Shown here in pieces: positions 13,538 to 15,277 of a stretch of DNA of 15,277 bases (position 1 is the stretch's first letter; each line of letters begins with the position of its first letter). The stretch spans positions 1 to 15,277 of the forward strand of contig JANQLI010000090.1 in NCBI GenBank assembly GCA_028280675.1, given 5' to 3'. The notes under the pieces were generated by a model, which had not been told where the DNA came from, made no database searches, and worked only from the letters and a program-made list of their open reading frames with translations. The DNA comes from Alphaproteobacteria bacterium. GTDB lineage: Bacteria; Pseudomonadota; Alphaproteobacteria; SMXP01. The position numbers were made by a program, and so were the translations under genes.

Positions 13538-15277
13538 TTAGAACCGTCCAATGATTGTAAAGCGTGCGTTAAGCGGTTCGCCCACACTTGCCTGATGGGT
13601 GCTGTGGGCGTTCGGGAAGTAGAGCTCATCCGTCACGTTTTCGATATTGACCTGAAGGCGCAGCTTATCAGATACGTCATAGTAAGCTGCCGCATCAACA
13701 CGGGTATAACTCGGCAACGTCTCGGGTTTCCCATCTCTGATCAAAGATTCATCCTGATAGGTTACGCCCAATCCTAGGCCAAATTTATCTGTAAACTGAT
13801 AATTACCCCACAGTGACGCCATGTGTTCCGGCAGCTCACGCGGATCAGCTCCTGAACTGGTCTCGCCATTAAGGTAACTGTAGCCACCTGTGACAAACAG
13901 GCGATCAGTAACTTGCCCTTGAAGCTGGATTTCAAATCCGTCAACTTCAAGTCCTCTGACGTCAAATGCTTCGCCAGTCAAGCTATCTTTTTCAGCGCGT
14001 GTTTGTTCAACCTGGAAATACGCTGCTGTCAAGCTCAGTGCAGGTGTAAAGTCCCATTTTAAACCAAGCTCTAGATTTTCAAAAACGTCTGGATCTAAAT
14101 CGTTATTGTCGCCATTGATGTTTGCAAACTGTTCGCCACTGCGCGGCAGGAAGGATTCGCTATAACTCCCGTAAATCGAGATGTTTTCTTGTGGTTTGAC
14201 AATGATACCACCGCGTGGCGAAATTTCTTCGTCTTTACGAGACCGGAACCCAAACGATGAACTGGTCGGGTCAAGATTGTTCACGTCAATGTCAAAGCTA
14301 TCATACCTTATGCCGACAACCACATCTAACCAATCCGTCAGTTCAATCTGGTCCTGGATATAGGCGGAAAAGATGTCAATTTCAACACGTGTGTCGTCAT
14401 TGAGATCTGTCGTGAAACTATTAGTCGTCGTCACACCGGCTGGATTTGTGGAGAAACCAGTCCCCACACCACCTCGAAGATCGAGCGTTCGCATGATCGC
14501 GAAAATCTCATTGTCATCTGCTGTCGTATCCCAGAATGCATTGAAACGATCCTGATCCGATGACGTGTCAATGTATTCGCCGCCAGCCACAATGGTGTGT
14601 TTAATGTCGCCTGTGTCAAACTCCCCGACCAAATTCCCTGACAGGGTCAGATTTTGGCGTTTGGTTGCGTCAACATACCCATCAAGCGTCACCTCGTCAG
14701 GCGTGCTCGCCTGATTGTACCCTGACGCATAGAAGTTCTGGTACAGCTTGTCGTAGTCGCCGTAAAATACGCCGAAATTACCCTTCAAAAAATCCGTGAA
14801 TTCGTGCTGCAGCGAGGCGCGAATGAGATGCGCTTCAAGTTCATGAAAGTTCTCTTCCTCATCGCCAAAGACGATATCTTGGAATGCTTCCACTGGACGC
14901 CCATCCGTACCCGTTGGAATACCGCGATCGATAAACCGCTCATGATTGATATACTCATAGGAGATATCCAGCGTGGTCGATGAGCCGATCTCGAGCCTGG
15001 CGGTAGGGTTCACACCAAACCGATCCCCATCATAGAAGTCTCTGTGATTGTTCAAGTTCTCGTACATCGCATTGATGCGGATCGCGGCATTGTCGCTGAC
15101 AGCGTAGTTGCCATCCAACTCAAAGCCAAATTCGCCAAAAGTATCAACACCCGCTTTGTATCCCAAGAACGCCTCGCCAATTTCGCCCTTCTTTGTCACG
15201 CGATTAAGAATGCCGCCCGTGCCGCCGCGTCCGAACAAAAGCGCATTCGGGCCGCGCAGGATTTCCACCTGCTCCAA
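13538..15277 (-). CDS. TonB-dependent siderophore receptor, C-terminal 580 residues (5' end outside window)
   Basis: An outer-membrane receptor that imports an iron-siderophore complex using TonB. The visible part starts inside the plug domain at EQVEILRGPNALLFGRGGTGG, the consensus of ferrisiderophore receptors such as FhuA/FhuE-type proteins. It continues into a beta-barrel of alternating strands with long acidic loops. It ends in the typical NIENVTDELYFPN stretch and the C-terminal aromatic RFTIIGRF, the outer-membrane sorting signal. The frame is open to the window edge, so the signal peptide, TonB box and early plug (probably 100-200 residues) are missing; the TTG at 15277 is an internal Leu, not a start. 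A GC-rich hairpin follows the stop. It is convergent with the DUF1330 gene. The siderophore type cannot be read. Regulation (for example Fur) would be upstream of the window. Confidence 0.95.
   Translation of the reverse strand: MEQVEILRGPNALLFGRGGTGGILNRVTKKGEIGEAFLGYKAGVDTFGEFGFELDGNYAVSDNAAIRINAMYENLNNHRDFYDGDRFGVNPTARLEIGSSTTLDISYEYINHERFIDRGIPTGTDGRPVEAFQDIVFGDEEENFHELEAHLIRASLQHEFTDFLKGNFGVFYGDYDKLYQNFYASGYNQASTPDEVTLDGYVDATKRQNLTLSGNLVGEFDTGDIKHTIVAGGEYIDTSSDQDRFNAFWDTTADDNEIFAIMRTLDLRGGVGTGFSTNPAGVTTTNSFTTDLNDDTRVEIDIFSAYIQDQIELTDWLDVVVGIRYDSFDIDVNNLDPTSSSFGFRSRKDEEISPRGGIIVKPQENISIYGSYSESFLPRSGEQFANINGDNNDLDPDVFENLELGLKWDFTPALSLTAAYFQVEQTRAEKDSLTGEAFDVRGLEVDGFEIQLQGQVTDRLFVTGGYSYLNGETSSGADPRELPEHMASLWGNYQFTDKFGLGLGVTYQDESLIRDGKPETLPSYTRVDAAAYYDVSDKLRLQVNIENVTDELYFPNAHSTHQASVGEPLNARFTIIGRF

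Noticed and set aside
1..15277. CRISPR array, insertion sequence, prophage or integron
   Set aside because: No regularly spaced repeats, transposase or integrase motifs, or terminal inverted repeats were seen on either strand.

Overview
The window looks like chromosomal DNA of a Gram-negative bacterium, most likely a marine-type alphaproteobacterium. It holds a TonB-dependent outer-membrane receptor, several Sec signal peptides, a WbpA-type sugar dehydrogenase, a DoxX-type protein and a TetR regulator, and GC content is roughly half by eye. The lineage is inferred from gene flavour only; no rRNA or other marker is present.

Region 1 (1-4603) is surface-polysaccharide territory. It has the 3' end of a GMC-type flavin oxidoreductase, a convergent GT4 glycosyltransferase, a divergent second GT4 glycosyltransferase, and a WbpA-like UDP-N-acetylglucosamine 6-dehydrogenase that would supply a uronate sugar donor. 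Region 2 (4617-6654) is on the minus strand and carries a MsrQ/YedZ-like haem membrane protein followed by a secreted clan GH-A glycoside hydrolase. Together these suggest the edge of an exopolysaccharide or capsule locus with a secreted polysaccharide-acting enzyme.

Region 3 (6970-9620) pairs a four-helix SMR/ArnE-like small membrane protein with a convergent, large GT-C (GT39/ArnT-like) membrane glycosyltransferase. A lipid-linked sugar flippase plus a periplasmic-side transferase is the natural reading. Region 4 (9911-10189) is a DUF2892 membrane protein preceded by a 17-codon, cysteine-rich leader ORF with a strong Shine-Dalgarno sequence that sits in one arm of an inverted repeat.

Region 5 (10231-13392) is the most unusual part. 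A TetR regulator is transcribed away from a four-gene run: an unrecognised exported protein with a CxxC motif, a DoxX-family membrane protein, a short-chain dehydrogenase that carries an N-terminal signal peptide, and a DUF1330 protein that also carries a signal peptide. Every product of the run is predicted to be exported or in the membrane. A 12-base direct repeat lies in the TetR-operon gap. I read this as a candidate TetR-controlled envelope redox or stress module; its function is not known from sequence.

Region 6 (13433-15277) is the C-terminal part of a TonB-dependent siderophore receptor on the minus strand, cut by the window end and followed by a GC-rich hairpin that probably terminates it. 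I saw no tRNA, rRNA, insertion sequence, prophage gene or CRISPR array.
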